Below, in pieces: positions 11,890-23,684 of a DNA stretch of 64,000 nt (positions within the stretch are counted from its first letter, which is position 1; every line of letters starts with the position of its first letter). Under the pieces are notes generated by a model. The model made no database searches. It saw only the letters and a list, made by a program, of their open reading frames with translations, and had not been told where the DNA came from. A program made the translations under genes and the position numbers. The stretch comes from Cavia porcellus. Its lineage: Eukaryota; Chordata; Mammalia; Rodentia; Caviidae. The stretch is taken from contig NW_026947489.1 in NCBI RefSeq assembly GCF_034190915.1, forward strand, positions 59,024,001 through 59,088,000, read 5' to 3'.

Positions 11890-12835
11890 CATTTTCTTTC
11901 TCCTCCTTCATTTCTTTCCTCCACCCCAGTTGTCCTTTCCTTGTGATCAATTTCTTTCCCTTACTCAATATTAATTGCAGATTTTGTATTTCATTTACTC
12001 TTTTAGTTTCTTACACTAGGGAGATAACATGATGTTTACACATGGGAGTTTGATTTAGTTCACTAATGAGTATGGTCTCTAGTTGCATCCATTTACCTAT
12101 AAAAGCCCAGAGTTTATCCTTCTTTATAGATGGATAGTGCTCCATTATATAAAAATACCACATCGTTTTTATTCATTCCTCAGTTGATGGACATTTGAGT
12201 TGTGTCCAAGATTTAGCTGTTACAAATTGTACTGCTATAAATATGGATGGACATATATCCCTGAGGTATTCTTCTAAGAAAATACTCAAAATGGGAATAG
12301 CTGAGTTGAGTGAGACCTTTAAACCCAATTATTTGAGACATCTCCACCCTGATTTCCACAATAATTGTACCAGTTTACGCTCCTACCAACAGTGCAGAAG
12401 GTTTCTTTCCCCCGCATAGCCTCTCCTGCATTCAGTATTGGTTGATTTCTTGATGATGATTCTTTCTGGAGTGAGATGGAATCTGTGTTGTTTTAATTCA
12501 TATTTCTCAGATGAATAATGATGTTGAACATTTTTTCATGTGTTAATTTGCTATTTGTATTTCTTCATCTGAGAACTGTGTATTCATCTCAGATCCCCAT
12601 TTTTGGAATGGGTCTTTGAATCTGGCGTTTTGATTTTTATTCAATTCTTAATATGCTTTAGATAAAAGACCTTTGTTTGAGGGATAGTTGGCTAAAAATT
12701 TTTCTCACTCTGTGAGTTTTCTTTTCACTTCATTGGTGATTTCTTTTGACTTGCAGAAACTTTATAATAAGATGAGATCCCAGTTGTTGATTCTTTGAAA
12801 TACTTCCTATGCAATTTTTCATAGGAATTTTTGGA
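11890..12835 (-). mobile_element. LINE-1 3' portion (ORF2 C-terminus and 3' UTR)
   Basis: The plus strand is the reverse complement of a typical mammalian L1 end. From left to right it runs from the 3' UTR, through 'ATGGATAGTGCTCCATTATA' and 'TTGATGGACATTTGAGTTGT' (C-terminal ORF2), to the more internal 'CTTTATAATAAGATGAGATC' region. Stops and small indels break the frame. At 12836 orientation switches abruptly to sense-strand L1 ORF2, so this is one half of an inverted L1 arrangement. Confidence 0.88.
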
Positions 12836-13435
12836 GTTTCCTAAAAACTCCAACAGAAGATTTCCAGAGTTAATAACCAAATTCAGTAGCATAGCTAGAT
12901 ACAAAATCAACACTCAACAATAAATAACAATCCTGTCTACAGACAACAAACCCACTGAGAGAGAAATTATGGAAACCACACCCTTTACAATAGTATCAAA
13001 AAATGAATGAAATAGTTAGGAATCCATCTAACAAAGGAAATAAAATATCTGTACATTGAAAATTACAGCACTATGAAAAAAGAAGTCAAAGAGGATCTCA
13101 GAAAATTGAAAGATATCCTTTGCTCATGGATAGGAAGAACCAACATTGTGAAAATGGCCATACTCCCAAAACTGTTATTAATGCAATCCCAATCAAAATA
13201 CCATTAGCATACCTCTCAGATCTAAAGAAATCATTCCTAAAATTCATTTGGAACCAGAAAGGACCTAGAATAGCAAAGGCAGTTTTGGACATCAAAGGCA
13301 AGACAAGAGGCATTACAATCTCTGACTTGATAGTATACTGCAAAACTCCTGTGATAAAATTAACATGGTACTGGCCAACAAACAAAGAAACAAAACAAAA
13401 CAAAAACAGATCACTTATAAAGAAAAACTAATCAG
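12836..13435 (+). mobile_element. LINE-1 ORF2 fragment (post-RT 'thumb' region)
   Basis: An open frame at 13120-13431 encodes residues such as INAIPIKIPLAYLSDLKKSF and LKFIWNQKGPRIAKAVL, the well-known L1 ORF2 region just C-terminal to the reverse-transcriptase core. Upstream, 12860-13010 continues the same ORF2 with stops. It lies inverted relative to 11890-12835, as expected from twin priming, or from a separate insertion. Confidence 0.93.
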
Positions 13436-13439
13436 TCAT

Positions 13440-13925
13440 GACAGACTTCTCAACACAAACCACCAAATCAAGAAGAGCTTAGAGTGAAGTATTTCTAGTC
13501 CCAAAAGAAAACATCTTCCAATCCAAATTGATGTACTCTGAAAAACTGTCTTTCAAAATTAATAGAGAAACAAGATACTTCCAGGACAAAGAACAACTGA
13601 AGGAATTCACGACCACCAAACAAACCCTACAAAGCATACTGAAAGACAGATAAAAGTAGATCACGGTTCCAGGAACAGCAGCAGAGGGGGTTCACTAAGT
13701 GGGGCAAACAATGGAATGGAGGGGAAAAGTAGGCAACCAACAGTAGAAAAATAGCATGGCAGAGACAAGCCCATGCATGTTGGCCATAACTATTAATATA
13801 AAAATGGCCTCAATTCACCAATAAAAAGAAACAGGCACAGTGGATCAGGAGACAATATGCTTTATACAAAAAGCACATTTAACCCAAAAGAGGTTTCATA
13901 GGCTGAAAGGCAAAGGAGAGAGAAC
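13440..13925 (+). mobile_element. LINE-1 fragment, ORF1 end to ORF2 start
   Basis: The decayed translation contains FKINRETRYFQDKEQLKEFT followed by TTKQTLQSILKD, resembling the 'FSDKQKLREFI..RPALQEMLKE' region found upstream of ORF2 in mammalian L1. Around 13785-13915 the sequence resembles the ORF2 amino terminus (INIKMASIHQ, then a run like CIQETHLT). The order relative to the previous fragment is scrambled, so this is a different L1 piece or a rearranged one. Confidence 0.65.
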
Positions 13926-13959
13926 AATGCTCCATGTGACAGGGAAAGAGAAAGAAGTA

Positions 13960-14690
13960 GGGTAGCTTGCCTATAAGCTGCAGAGTGGATAAGAAAGACA
14001 TGGCATTTAGGTACAAGGGAAAGCTACTCAGATATAAAGAAGGATAAACTCCAGCCTCTTGTAGGTAAATGGGCACAACTTGAGATCATGCTCATGGATG
14101 AAGTGGTTCATAGTCACATGGGTGAATATTGTATTGTCTCCCTGGAATAAAACACTAACAGAGTTGGTGGGATCCAAAATACAAATACATCCTGTGAAAG
14201 TGAAAGGGGAGGAAGTGCCTAAAAAGGGAAGGCAGTGGCCATTGTGAGTCTATTATTGTGATTTGAAACCCATGTTGTTTTCATTGTTCTGCTTACTTTG
14301 GTTTTGATCTGTTTTGGTCTGTTAATTGTATTATATTTGATAGCATGAACAGCTGTTTCAAAGATAACAAAATATACTATGGCAGCCACTATTGATTTCC
14401 TATTATCTTGTCCTGAAGCTCTGTATTGGTTTCACTGTTTTGTTTTGATTGATTTTATTCTATTTTGTTTTGTTTGAGTGTATCATGTCTGATGGTATAG
14501 GCAAATACTTCGAAGACAACAAGAGGCATTATGGTAGCCATTGTTGATTTCCTTATATTTTGTTTTAAAGTCCTGTACCACGTTCATTGTTTTGTTTTGA
14601 TTGACTCCATTCTATTTTATTTTGCTTGGCTTTATTCTCTTCGAAACAAAAAGAATGAAAAAAAGAAAAAAAAAAAGACCAAATCACTGC
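13960..14690 (+). mobile_element. LINE-1 3' end with ~150-bp tandem units and A-rich tail
   Basis: The left part (GATATAAAGAAGGATAAACT, GGTAAATGGGCACAACTTGA) resembles the last ORF2 codons and adjoining 3' UTR of L1. From 14233 a T/G-rich 3' UTR follows with three related units starting near 14233, 14380 and 14532 (about 147-152 bp; the third is shorter). Each carries a TGG(C/T)AGCCA...TTGATTTCC start and a TTTTGTTTTGATTGA core. The element closes in an AAAAAGAAAAAAAAAAAG tail near 14655-14678. The same unit type occurs at 56330-57260. Confidence 0.82.
14233..14660 (+). repeat. three ~150-bp tandem units within L1 3' UTR
   Basis: Units start near 14233, 14380 and 14532. The second and third align clearly (TGGCAGCCACTATTGATTTC vs TGGTAGCCATTGTTGATTTC, then GTCCTG(A/T)A, then TTTTGTTTTGATTGA). 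The first is more diverged. Related units lie at 56503, 56646, 56983 and 57133 in another L1 3' end, so the tandem structure belongs to the source L1 family rather than arising here. Confidence 0.8.
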
Positions 14691-14739
14691 TTTTCCTCCA
14701 TAAATATAAAATTAAAATACTGTATTTTTCTTCTTTGGT

Positions 14740-15830
14740 CATCATAGTAGGCATTTTGACATGCATATTTAATGTAACCTGTTGAAATTTTTCAATTTAT
14801 TATTTAAAACAAGATCTTTAGACTAACTCTAGTCAACCTTCCCTTTCTCCCCAGCCTTGAATATATTTATATCATTGCCCAGATTTTAATGGCACCTGAA
14901 TTTAATTATATGTTGATTAGTTTTGTCTTAATGATTTGAATTGCTTAAATTTTTATCCAATTATATACTATTTTCTTTCCCTTGAAAATAATAGAGTCCT
15001 TGCTCATAGGGTATTGCATGTTTAAATTTATATTTCACTATCTAACATATTTGCAAATTAGTTACATTTCACCCCACTAACTGAGCAATGCAGAAGAACC
15101 TTCAGTGCCCTGGTTATAACCTGGTCAACATTTGATGCCCTCAGCTGTAAGTTTTAGCAATTCTCCTGGGTTTTACTTTCTTTCCCTGAAAACTTGTAGT
15201 CTCAAACAACTCCCTTTTTTCCCTGTGCTTCCTGGCTTCTCATATTAATCCTTCTCCTAAGCACCTGTTCAAATCCTTCACCATTTTATCTTTGAGTGCA
15301 TTATTTCTTAGCTATTGATTTGCAGTAGTTCATCATATAAGTTCTGGACATAAGCCTTTTGCCAGACACCTGCAAAAGTACTCTCCCAATCTGCTCCTAC
15401 ATTTCATTCTCTCAAAGGAGCTTTGGATGGAGTTCAATTTATCACTGAGGTTCAGTTGATTAAGTTTTTCTCATTGTTTACTATGCATGTATTCTTTCTA
15501 ACCAATGCATGTAAACCTATTAATGGTCCAGCACATGTTTGAACCTGGTGAAATTTATGGGCATCACCTTTTCTGTCTCACTCATCCCTCTTCCTCCTAG
15601 GGAACTTTTAATTATCTATGCATTATGTTGCTCAAAATTGTGCAGAGTTCAACATGGCTCTGTTCTCTGGTTTCATATTGGACAATTATTAATCTATCTT
15701 CATGTTCATAGACTGTTTCTTCACCTCTTTCCATTTTGTTGTCAACAGTACCCTGTGATTTTGAAAAGAAAAATTAGGCAAGTTCTAACTTTAAAATTTG
15801 CATTTATTTTGCTTCATATATTACACATTT
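14740..15830 (-). mobile_element. old LINE-1 (L1M-like) 3' portion, antisense
   Basis: Read in plus orientation, 15290-15830 shows the reverse complement of L1 ORF2 C-terminal half: 'AAGTTCTGGACATAAGCCTT' and 'TTGCCAGACACCTGCAAAAG', then 'TGGAGTTCAATTTATCACTG', then 'TGGCTCTGTTCTCTGGTTTC'. The 14740-15290 part is more diverged and assigned only by position. No intact frame survives. Divergence marks this as an ancient family older than the L1 pieces to its left. Confidence 0.65.
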
Positions 15831-15834
15831 TTAA

Positions 15835-18160
15835 GGGGGTTACTCATTTTTTCACTCATTAAACAAGTGTTTCTCTTTAAGCCTTGTCCATAATTACAAT
15901 GAACATGCTTGAATCTTTGCTGATGTACACACTGGCAGTCTCACATTTTATTGATTCCTGTTGATTGTGTAAATTCTTTCTTCTTCATTGTACACCTAGT
16001 AACCTTGTGTGCCTAGTGGACATTGGAGATGAGATATTGTGATTCTTGGGCTAGCAGGCACTGGCATTCAGGACAAGTCATCTTGAACTTGTGGAGTTTG
16101 GTCTTGCACTTTGTTGACAAAGGCCGATAAGCATAAAATTCTGGCATTTCTTCCCAGGTCCTCTGACACGTGTCCCCCTCCCATGTTAGAACCCGACCTC
16201 TGCCCTCCTCTGGTGGCAGCAGGTGCAAGATGTACCCGGTCTCTTAGGCTCCGGGTGCTGCTTCTCCAGGACTCCCTGTCTTCCTGTGCAATTGCAAATC
16301 ATAGTCCACTCACATGTTTGCAAGATTTGACATGCAGAGTTTTGCTCACTCCTCACTATGATTTGTTCCGCTCTTCTGAGATCTCTCATCTCCATGCCCA
16401 GCCCCCTGGAAGTCTCTTACCCTCTCTTGTCACCTAAGGACATGGTTTCAGCTTTCTCTCCAGTCAAGCAGCACCGCCGTACCATGCAGATGCTGAGGAA
16501 AAGTAGACCAAATGTGTACCTCACTGTTCACTCTCCTTGCAAATTCAGCCTATGTCTACTTTTAGGAATTCTCCAGACCCATCAAATATTTTGTTTCCTA
16601 GAGTTTATAAGTATGATATAAGCTACTTTACCAGTACTAGAATCAGAACTATCCAAATCAATATTTTAGTCCATGAAATCTCTCTTGAGTTGTGTTTTAT
16701 GTATTGTTATATCCATGCTGCAAGATTTTGCTGCTTCTATTTATATTTCTTCACATTCTACTTTGTAGTTTTTGCTACATGACTTGTGACTTGTCAGTTT
16801 TGATAGTTTCTTGCTGTCATCATACTCTCAATTATTTTTGGTCTCTTCATTCAGTCATCCCATTCCTTCACATCATGGGACTAGAGATACGAGAAGTGGA
16901 GTTGATTTCTTTTTAGTCTCTGATGGCTCAGTTTCTTGTGTTTATTTGAGGCAACTTTGCTATCATTTCCCCTTTGAAACATTATCTTTGGATGGTTGTT
17001 GAGCATGGATATTAAAATCAATTCCATGGGGAGAATTTGTACCTACTGAATACAAAAAATTATTGTAATTAACACTTGACTTAATATTTTATGGGCCACA
17101 CAAAATATGCAGTGAATAGAACACCTAAGCCCAAGGGTAGTTAGACATTCATACTTTTCTTTTGGAGGAAGGCAAGTAAGCCTGAGTTGGACACCTACGC
17201 CCACACCACCCTCTACACAGCAAGGTGTCCTATTTAGTGTTCCTTGCTGGGTTTTTGTTTATCCTCTTGCCTTTACTCAGTTTTCCTCCTCACCTGGGCC
17301 CAGGAATTATATTCTTTCCATGCTCCATAAAACCCTAAATATGTGTCTCATTTTAACTCCTGTTAAGTCACATACTAAGAAATGAACTATTTAAAATTTT
17401 ATGCATCGTGTTTGGGACAAAATAAAAGTCAAGTTTTTTTTCAAAAGTCTACTTAAAAATTTGTAGAGAATACCAATTTAGCTTAAAGCCATATTATTCA
17501 GTAATGTGTTTGTTCACCCACTCTTAAATTATTTGCTTAATTTTCTTTAATGCTATTCCTTTTCTCTTAGTTTTTTTCCTATATTTCAAATTATTATTGT
17601 CTTATGCTCACTCATGAATTGTATGCTAATGAGATACATAATTCTCAGTCCAAGGTTATGTTTCTTTCTGAATTTTAAAGTTATTGCAATAGTTTCCTAT
17701 GAGGATATTTTGCGTGTCTGTTTTTTTTGTTGTTGTTGTTGTTGTTTCATTGCACATAAATTACTTTCTTTTTGACACTTTTAAGAGTTACTCTTTTATG
17801 TTTTGCTTTCTAATATTTGACGGTTTTAAATATTTGTTTTGTATTACTTATACCACTTCATTCTACTCATTTACAGAGAATAATTTCAACATGACTTCCC
17901 TGAGTCTATGAAAGGCTCTTCAGATATTTTTTGAATGTTTCTCTCGTATAGTGTCTTCATTTTCCTTTTCTGTACATTCCTGTGCACTAATATTGCAAAT
18001 TTCATATCTAGCTTCTGTGTGCTTTCATATTTTTTCTTTTCATTACTTAACTAAATTCTCAAATAATTCCAAAGAATAATTTCATGGCTGTATAACTTAC
18101 ATTTTAGGGGTCTCTAACAGTATTTGCCTCATGTGCTGAGTTTTAATTTCAGGGATATAA
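15835..18160. other. T-rich unique sequence, no gene seen
   Basis: Open frames of up to about 108 codons occur near 16111-16437 but show no known domain, and their overlapping opposite-strand frames look like chance. A short (TTG)n run lies at 17727-17746. Some old LINE sequence may be present around 17500-18100 but I could not support it. Confidence 0.45.
17727..17746 (+). repeat. (TTG)n microsatellite
   Basis: A short pure run of TGT/TTG trinucleotides within a T-rich context. Confidence 0.9.
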
Positions 18161-18164
18161 TTTG

Positions 18165-18262
18165 TTTCTGAAACAGGGTCTCATGTAGTGCAGGCCCTGC
18201 ACTTACAGCAATCCACCTGCCTCAACCTCCAGAAGGACAAGATTACAAGCAAACTTGGCAGT
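18165..18262 (-). mobile_element. B1-like SINE, antisense
   Basis: The plus strand reads GAAACAGGGTCTCATGTAGT, then CAATCCACCTGCCTCAACCT and CAGAAGGACAAGATTACAAG. This is the reverse complement of B1 (CTTGTAATC..., GAGGC..GGTGGATTG, ...CTACATGAGACCCTGTTTC). The 5' head is degraded. Confidence 0.75.
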
Positions 18263-18597
18263 GATACAATTTTAATCTGCATTACTTCTCTTTAATTTTC
18301 CACATGCCATACTCTGTCTCTCATCTGTCTGATGATTATCCTTATCCTCTGGTATGTCTGGTGACTTTAACTTTCCAGTATCAGGTTTGCTAGTTCCTTC
18401 TGCAGTACTGAGAGTTAGCTAAGTGCTCAGACTCTCTGCTGGACTCTGCATTGGGGCAACCTGGCTGGGAGGGACAGAGAAAGATGCTGCATGCCTCAGT
18501 CTCTCTCTCTGGACCACGCTGTACATCAAGACATACAGCGTGTGGTGGAGCCATGATGAGCATGTGTGCATGAGTGTTTACATAGGAAACCAATCGG

Positions 18598-18740
18598 GCT
18601 GGGAGTGGTGGCACATGTCTGCAGTCCCAGAACTCAGGAGACCGAGACAGGAGAACTGCTGCAAGATCGAAGCCAGTCTGGGCTACATAGTGAGTTCAGG
18701 GCTGACTTGAACATACAACAAGACCCTGTCTCAAAAAGAA
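18598..18740 (+). mobile_element. B1 SINE with expanded tail
   Basis: A well preserved 7SL-derived B1: GGCTGGGAGTGGTGGCACAT, GTCTGCAGTCCCAGAACTCA, GAGACCGAGACAGGAG, GCTACATAGTGAGTTCAGGG, ending ACAAGACCCTGTCTCAAAAA. The oligo-A tail has expanded into the GAAA tract at 18734-18900, a common fate of B1 and Alu tails. Confidence 0.9.
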
Positions 18741-18772
18741 AGAAAGAAAGAAAAAGAGAAAGAAGGAAAGAG

Positions 18773-18811
<39 letters not shown>

Positions 18812-18900
18812 AAAAGAGAAAGAAGGAGAGAAAGAAAGAAAGAAAGAAAGAAAAGAAAGAAAAGGGGAGAGAAAAAAAGAAAGAAGGAAAGACAGAAAGG
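18734..18900 (+). repeat. (GAAA)n polypurine tract
   Basis: About 165 bp of almost pure purine, mostly GAAA with GAAG and AAAAAG interruptions, grown from a B1 tail. Frames through it encode only low-complexity K/E/R or F/L/S repeats and are not genes. Confidence 0.97.
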
Positions 18901-18904
18901 ACTT

Positions 18905-21900
18905 TCCAAACATTAATTTTACTTTCTTATGTTCTTGGAAACATAAAAACTCTCTTCACTTCCTTTTCTTCACACACTAGTTGAGCAGTTTATAGATTTC
19001 AATATGCCATAATGAATCTCAGGTGCAACGGATAGACATAATTTTAGGCTATTTTAGAGAGATGAAGGAAGAGAGTGAACATGCTGTGAAGTACAGTGTG
19101 TCCACAGCTAATTTTTGGCACCTAGCTGGCCATCTCCTGCCTACACCAACCACTTGTGCATACCCTGCCCACGTCTCCATATCTCACGGAGATGCAGGAG
19201 GAAAAGAGGAACAGAGGCACCAAATGCCCCATGGCTCCAGCTGTAGCATGCAAACTGACACCTTTCAACCCACCCCTGACCCTCTTTTCCCTCTCTTTCG
19301 TAACTGTCCAAGACAGTTGGCTTTTACTCTCATTATATAGCTGTGTGTGTCCAATGATATTGTGCCAACTTCACTCTGACCTCAGTGACCTCCATTGCAG
19401 AAAGTACTAGTCACTTTTGTCCCACCAAGAACACTCTTTTGTTGTCCAGTGCTGTGAAGAATTTGCTTATGTCTAGGGACTGGGGCAAGATGGGTGATTG
19501 TACCTTCTGGTCATTTCCTCACCTCTCACTGAAAAGCTTTGGTATATGATGATATTTTTATGTCAACCAGAGCTTTTACAAGCTAGGAAGTGCACATTTT
19601 CTTTGTGATATGACAGATGGCAACTTCCCCTGGGGCTAGGGCTCAGCAGGAAGCTGACAAAAAAAGGCAAGGTGATGTCCATAACATCAACTCATTAGTC
19701 TGTGATCTCAGTGGACTCAGCCAAGTCATGCATTAAAGTTCAACATAACAAAGAAACAAAAAATAAGTTCTTCTTCGAGATTATCACAGCCATTCAAGGT
19801 CCCTTGCATTTTGCCTGGATTAAGACTCAGCTTCTCAACTTCTTCCTAGAAGGGAGCTGAGATTCTTCTCATTTGATTTGCCTGTTCTATTTTATTCTTG
19901 AAAATTGAGCATTTGAAATAATATATTGTAGCAACTCAGAAATTCAGATCGCTCCTCTTAGTGTTTGTTGTTATTTAGTGTCTTTTCTTACCTCTAGAAA
20001 GTCTACATTCGCTTTTATACATAGACACTGATCTGTCTGCTGGTTAACTCATTGCTCAGCTAATGATTGGACAAAAACTTCTCATTGCACTAGTTTGGTT
20101 CCAGTAAGTCTTCCAGTCTCTGCCAATGTATACATGTGTGTTGGACATGTTAGTTTTCAGCCACATGTTTAGGAACTCTGCCTTAGCCCTCACTTCCTAT
20201 TTAAGCAGTTCCTCAAAGTCTGTACATCAGAGTCATCCAGAGTGAGAACTGAGACCCTTTCATGTACGACTGCTACTATTGGAACATGTGCAGCCTTCCT
20301 TATTGTGAGAAATGTTTTAAACTTTCCAAAGGTCCTGTGGATATGTCACTTCTTGGGTTTACCTTATAAAACATCTGGCTTGCTTATTGTTTCCCCCGAC
20401 TGACAGCTAGGATGGCAGACATTTGAGGAGCTAAAGCATTTCTTCAGTGAAGGATTCCAATGACGTGCTCCAGTTGCAAACTTTCTACAGGGGGCAAGCA
20501 CCAAATCTTTTAAAAATAAAGGTAATCTGTGATGAGGCTTGATGTGCACTATCATTCAGGACAAATAAGACAATGCTCTGGAAATGAGGCTTCCAGGAGC
20601 TCCAACTCTGTTCCTCTTCCTGTGGAGACCACCAAGCTGCTGGTTTCACTGAGTGTGAAGCCTGGGCTGGGAGTGAGGACGGTCATAGGAAAAGTAAAAA
20701 CAACACAAGGTCATAAATCTTGCCAAAGTTGGGCCAATATTTTGAATAAGTGCTTTCCAGATTTATGTAGAGTTTTGGTTACTTTCCATATTTCTGAAAA
20801 ATTGATTCTGACTTTTTTTCAGTTTTTTCATTACTTTAATAGAGAAGAAAATGTTCAGAGATTCTTATTCTGCCATTTCCACTGACATCCTGCTAGCTTA
20901 CTTAATTCAGGGGGTTATAAATGACAAATATTAGCACAAGTCTGAGGCACTGAATGTGACTGGGGCGGGGAGCAGCTAGTCTGAAGCCTAATTATGATTT
21001 AAAAGGAATTCTTCTTGTGGATTCACATCTGACCCTTGTCTGATGTGAGCAGATCTCCTTATCTTTCAGACTCCTCTGAGTCAATCTATAAATGCATCAG
21101 CCTTGTGTCCACCCAAAGAGGTCCTGTTTACTAATTTATCAGAATAATTAATCTAGGGTCTGAATGTTAATGACTAATAATAACACTTTATGTAATTACC
21201 CAGATCACATTTCCAAAATAACTGAGGTCTTCTGTGCCTCCATGTAAGGTGAGGAGTGATATGAGGTTACCCACTGTTAATAGGGATCAATCTGCACCAC
21301 TCACAGAATGAGCTCCCAGCAAGACACCCAGCCCCCTTGGACAAGTTAGGTGCTATTGTGTCACTGAAAATGTCCAAACACAATCTTATGCAAAGCGTAA
21401 GAATGGTCTACACTTCCTATCATAGAGTGCATTGGCTGTTTACGTTCAAGTATGCAAAATGTTAATAAAATTATCAGATAAATGTTCTAAATTAAATCTT
21501 TTTTCTGTTATAAAAAACCTTTAAAATAGGAATAATTTATTTCTTTACAAGGCCACTTTTTTAGGTCACAAGCTAGGTTAAAACTTTGGTCTAAACATTT
21601 TGAGCATCTCCCTTTTTGAACAGGTTAAACAGAACTCTTGGTAGTAACTTAGAATTCTAGTTTACACTTGTGACTGTGTCCTTAGAACTGAGAAATTCTG
21701 TGTGAGTGAGCATGCACACACACATGTGAAGCACTGCTGATTTTAGTTGCGATAGTCAATATTTAAAGTGCTAAGAACACAGAATCTAAAATTCCATCAC
21801 AAAGGAGCTATTCTGCTGTCCAGCCCCTGATCAGTTTTGTGATGTGACTTTGGAACAGAGCCATGATTCTTCTCCTGGAGAATGTTTGGGGACATGCTTT

Positions 21901-22252
21901 GAATGTGAAGTCCTTCGGGATGAGGTTTTCTTTCCTGTATATTGTACAGAATGTTCATGTAGTATTAAGACATCCATTAAATAAATCACATGCGAAATAG
22001 ATATATCTGGGTTGGTTATGGCATTCATATCTGGAATCCTTACTCTCACGAAGCCGTGGATACGCAGAAGCTAGTAATATTTGCTTGGCCTGAATAATTC
22101 AGATCCTATCTGTGTAATTCTAAAGCCTCATTAAATACAGTACTAGGTACCTAGATTTTTTTTTTGACAACATTAATGTGGCTAGCATTAAATTGTCCTT
22201 TGTTTAAATGAAGAACAAGTTGAAGAATTAAATTAATTGTAATAAAAAATAT
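18905..22252. other. unique sequence, no gene seen
   Basis: No coding exon or clear transposon was recognised. 21110-21200 is AT-rich with repeated TAAT cores and could be conserved non-coding DNA, which needs an alignment to test. Short open frames near 19023-19410 and 20529-20885 show no recognisable domain. Confidence 0.45.
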
Positions 22253-22260
22253 GTATTGAA

Positions 22261-22375
22261 GGGGCTGGGGATTTAGTTCAGCGGCATATGCGCCTGCCTT
22301 GCAAGCAGGCAGTTGTGAGTTCGATCCCCGGTACCAATAAAAAGGAAAAAGACAAAAAAAAAAAAAAAAAAAAAA
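22261..22375 (+). mobile_element. full-length ID SINE, young
   Basis: This is a complete tRNA-derived ID element with a GGGGCTGGGGATTTAG head. The RNA polymerase III A box is at 22274-22284 (TAGTTCAGCGG) and the B box at 22319-22327 (GTTCGATCC). A GGTACC body end and an unbroken A-tail of over 20 A follow. It is flanked by the 8-bp direct repeats GTATTGAA (22253-22260 and 22376-22383). The intact boxes, pure A tail and exact duplication indicate recent L1-mediated insertion. It is the best species marker in the window. Confidence 0.97.
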
Positions 22376-22384
22376 GTATTGAAT

Positions 22385-23680
22385 TCTCAGTCAACTCCAG
22401 AGTTTGGTCCAGATTCAGAACCATGATGATGTGATTTTCCCAGTACCATTTCCATACTAATGTGCTTGTTCCTTTTCATCCTGTGCCATCATTAACATAT
22501 GTCTTCTAAGGACAATCCAGAAAACAGTTAGCCAGGCTTGAATTAGGGGTCCTTCATTTGTTTAATATTTCTTCTTCTCTTTCTTTCTTAGAAAATGACA
22601 CGATAATTTTCTGGGCAATCAGTTGAAAGAATCTCAAGTTCGAATGAGTGGATTAATTGTGACTACCCTGAGTCTCTGAGGGAGCTCTGTTGCTGATGAC
22701 TTCCCATCAAAGCAACTGCCCTGAATGTGGGAAGGTCACACCAGGACACTGGTCCTGCCACAATAATGTTATGGGAAAATTTTCAGTACAGCATTGAAAA
22801 AGCAGAGATACTAGTAATATTTTCAACATTTCCTTTCTCCAGGGGAGGGTCTAGACTTGGCCTAAGACTGGAAACTCACTCTTGGTTTCCCTCCATTCCA
22901 TGTCTCTCTTGATTTTCAGCCCAGTTATGCCACAGTACCTGCCCACCCCTTAGATCCTTGATATTACTCAAAAGGCTACAAAGGATTGTGCAACGCATGT
23001 GTCTGGGGTTTCAAAGGACCATTTATTTCCTGTGAAGGCTGATCAGTGAGTACATTTTTGGCTTGCTGTGTAGAAATTAAATCCAGTGATCTCGCTCCCT
23101 GAAACTCTCCACGTGCTGCTTAGCAGAGCCTTTTCCCCCCTTCAGCTTTGAGCAGAGATGTTTAATGAAGATGAGATTTTTATTTCCTTTTCCATATATA
23201 GGAGCTGCTGAATGCAAAGGGGGGAGATGCCCTTGCCCGGATGAGGGGGGTTAATGGAGGCAGTATGTAATTATCGTTAAGGCAGCAGCAGGCTGTGTTG
23301 TGACAGCTTATTGTGGTGTGTGGGGGATGCGGAAAAATGGTATTTATCCCTCCATGGCTGCTCTGCAGTTTAGGGATCCATAACTATATAAATGCATTCT
23401 GCAGGTAGAGCTTATGTTTTCTGCATTCTCCTATTTGGCTGGCTGTTTCAATAGGGAGTATGGTCCACACAATGAAACTTACTCTACTGCAAATCTCCAA
23501 ACAGTGGCAATAGGAATAAAATCTTCCCTGGTCTCACATGGGTGTTGGGATCTATGGCAGCAGGGCCAGACGCGAGTGGTAGAGGGGCCAGAACACAGGG
23601 GCAAGGCCATCACAGGTGGAGGGACTGGGCTGCCCCTGGAGACTAGGGATGCAAGGACTGATGGGGCATAGGCTTACCTT
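22385..23680. other. unique sequence, possible conserved non-coding block
   Basis: No gene or transposon was recognised. 23150-23400 (for example GCAGTATGTAATTATCGTTA, GGCAGCAGCAGGCTGTG) is unusually free of repeats and has mixed GC content. It could be a conserved regulatory element but I cannot test that here. Confidence 0.4.
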
Positions 23681-23684
23681 TCAC

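Noticed and set aside
16111..16437. 108-codon open frame as a gene
   Set aside because: Overlapping opposite-strand frames, no domain, no splice signals, and no CpG island or promoter nearby.
18566..18916. Lysine/glutamate-rich open frame
   Set aside because: It is a B1 element followed by a GAAA repeat; composition is dictated by the microsatellite.
22261..22335. Possible tRNA gene
   Set aside because: The tRNA-like A and B boxes belong to an ID SINE with A tail and target duplication; the body lacks a proper tRNA cloverleaf acceptor stem.
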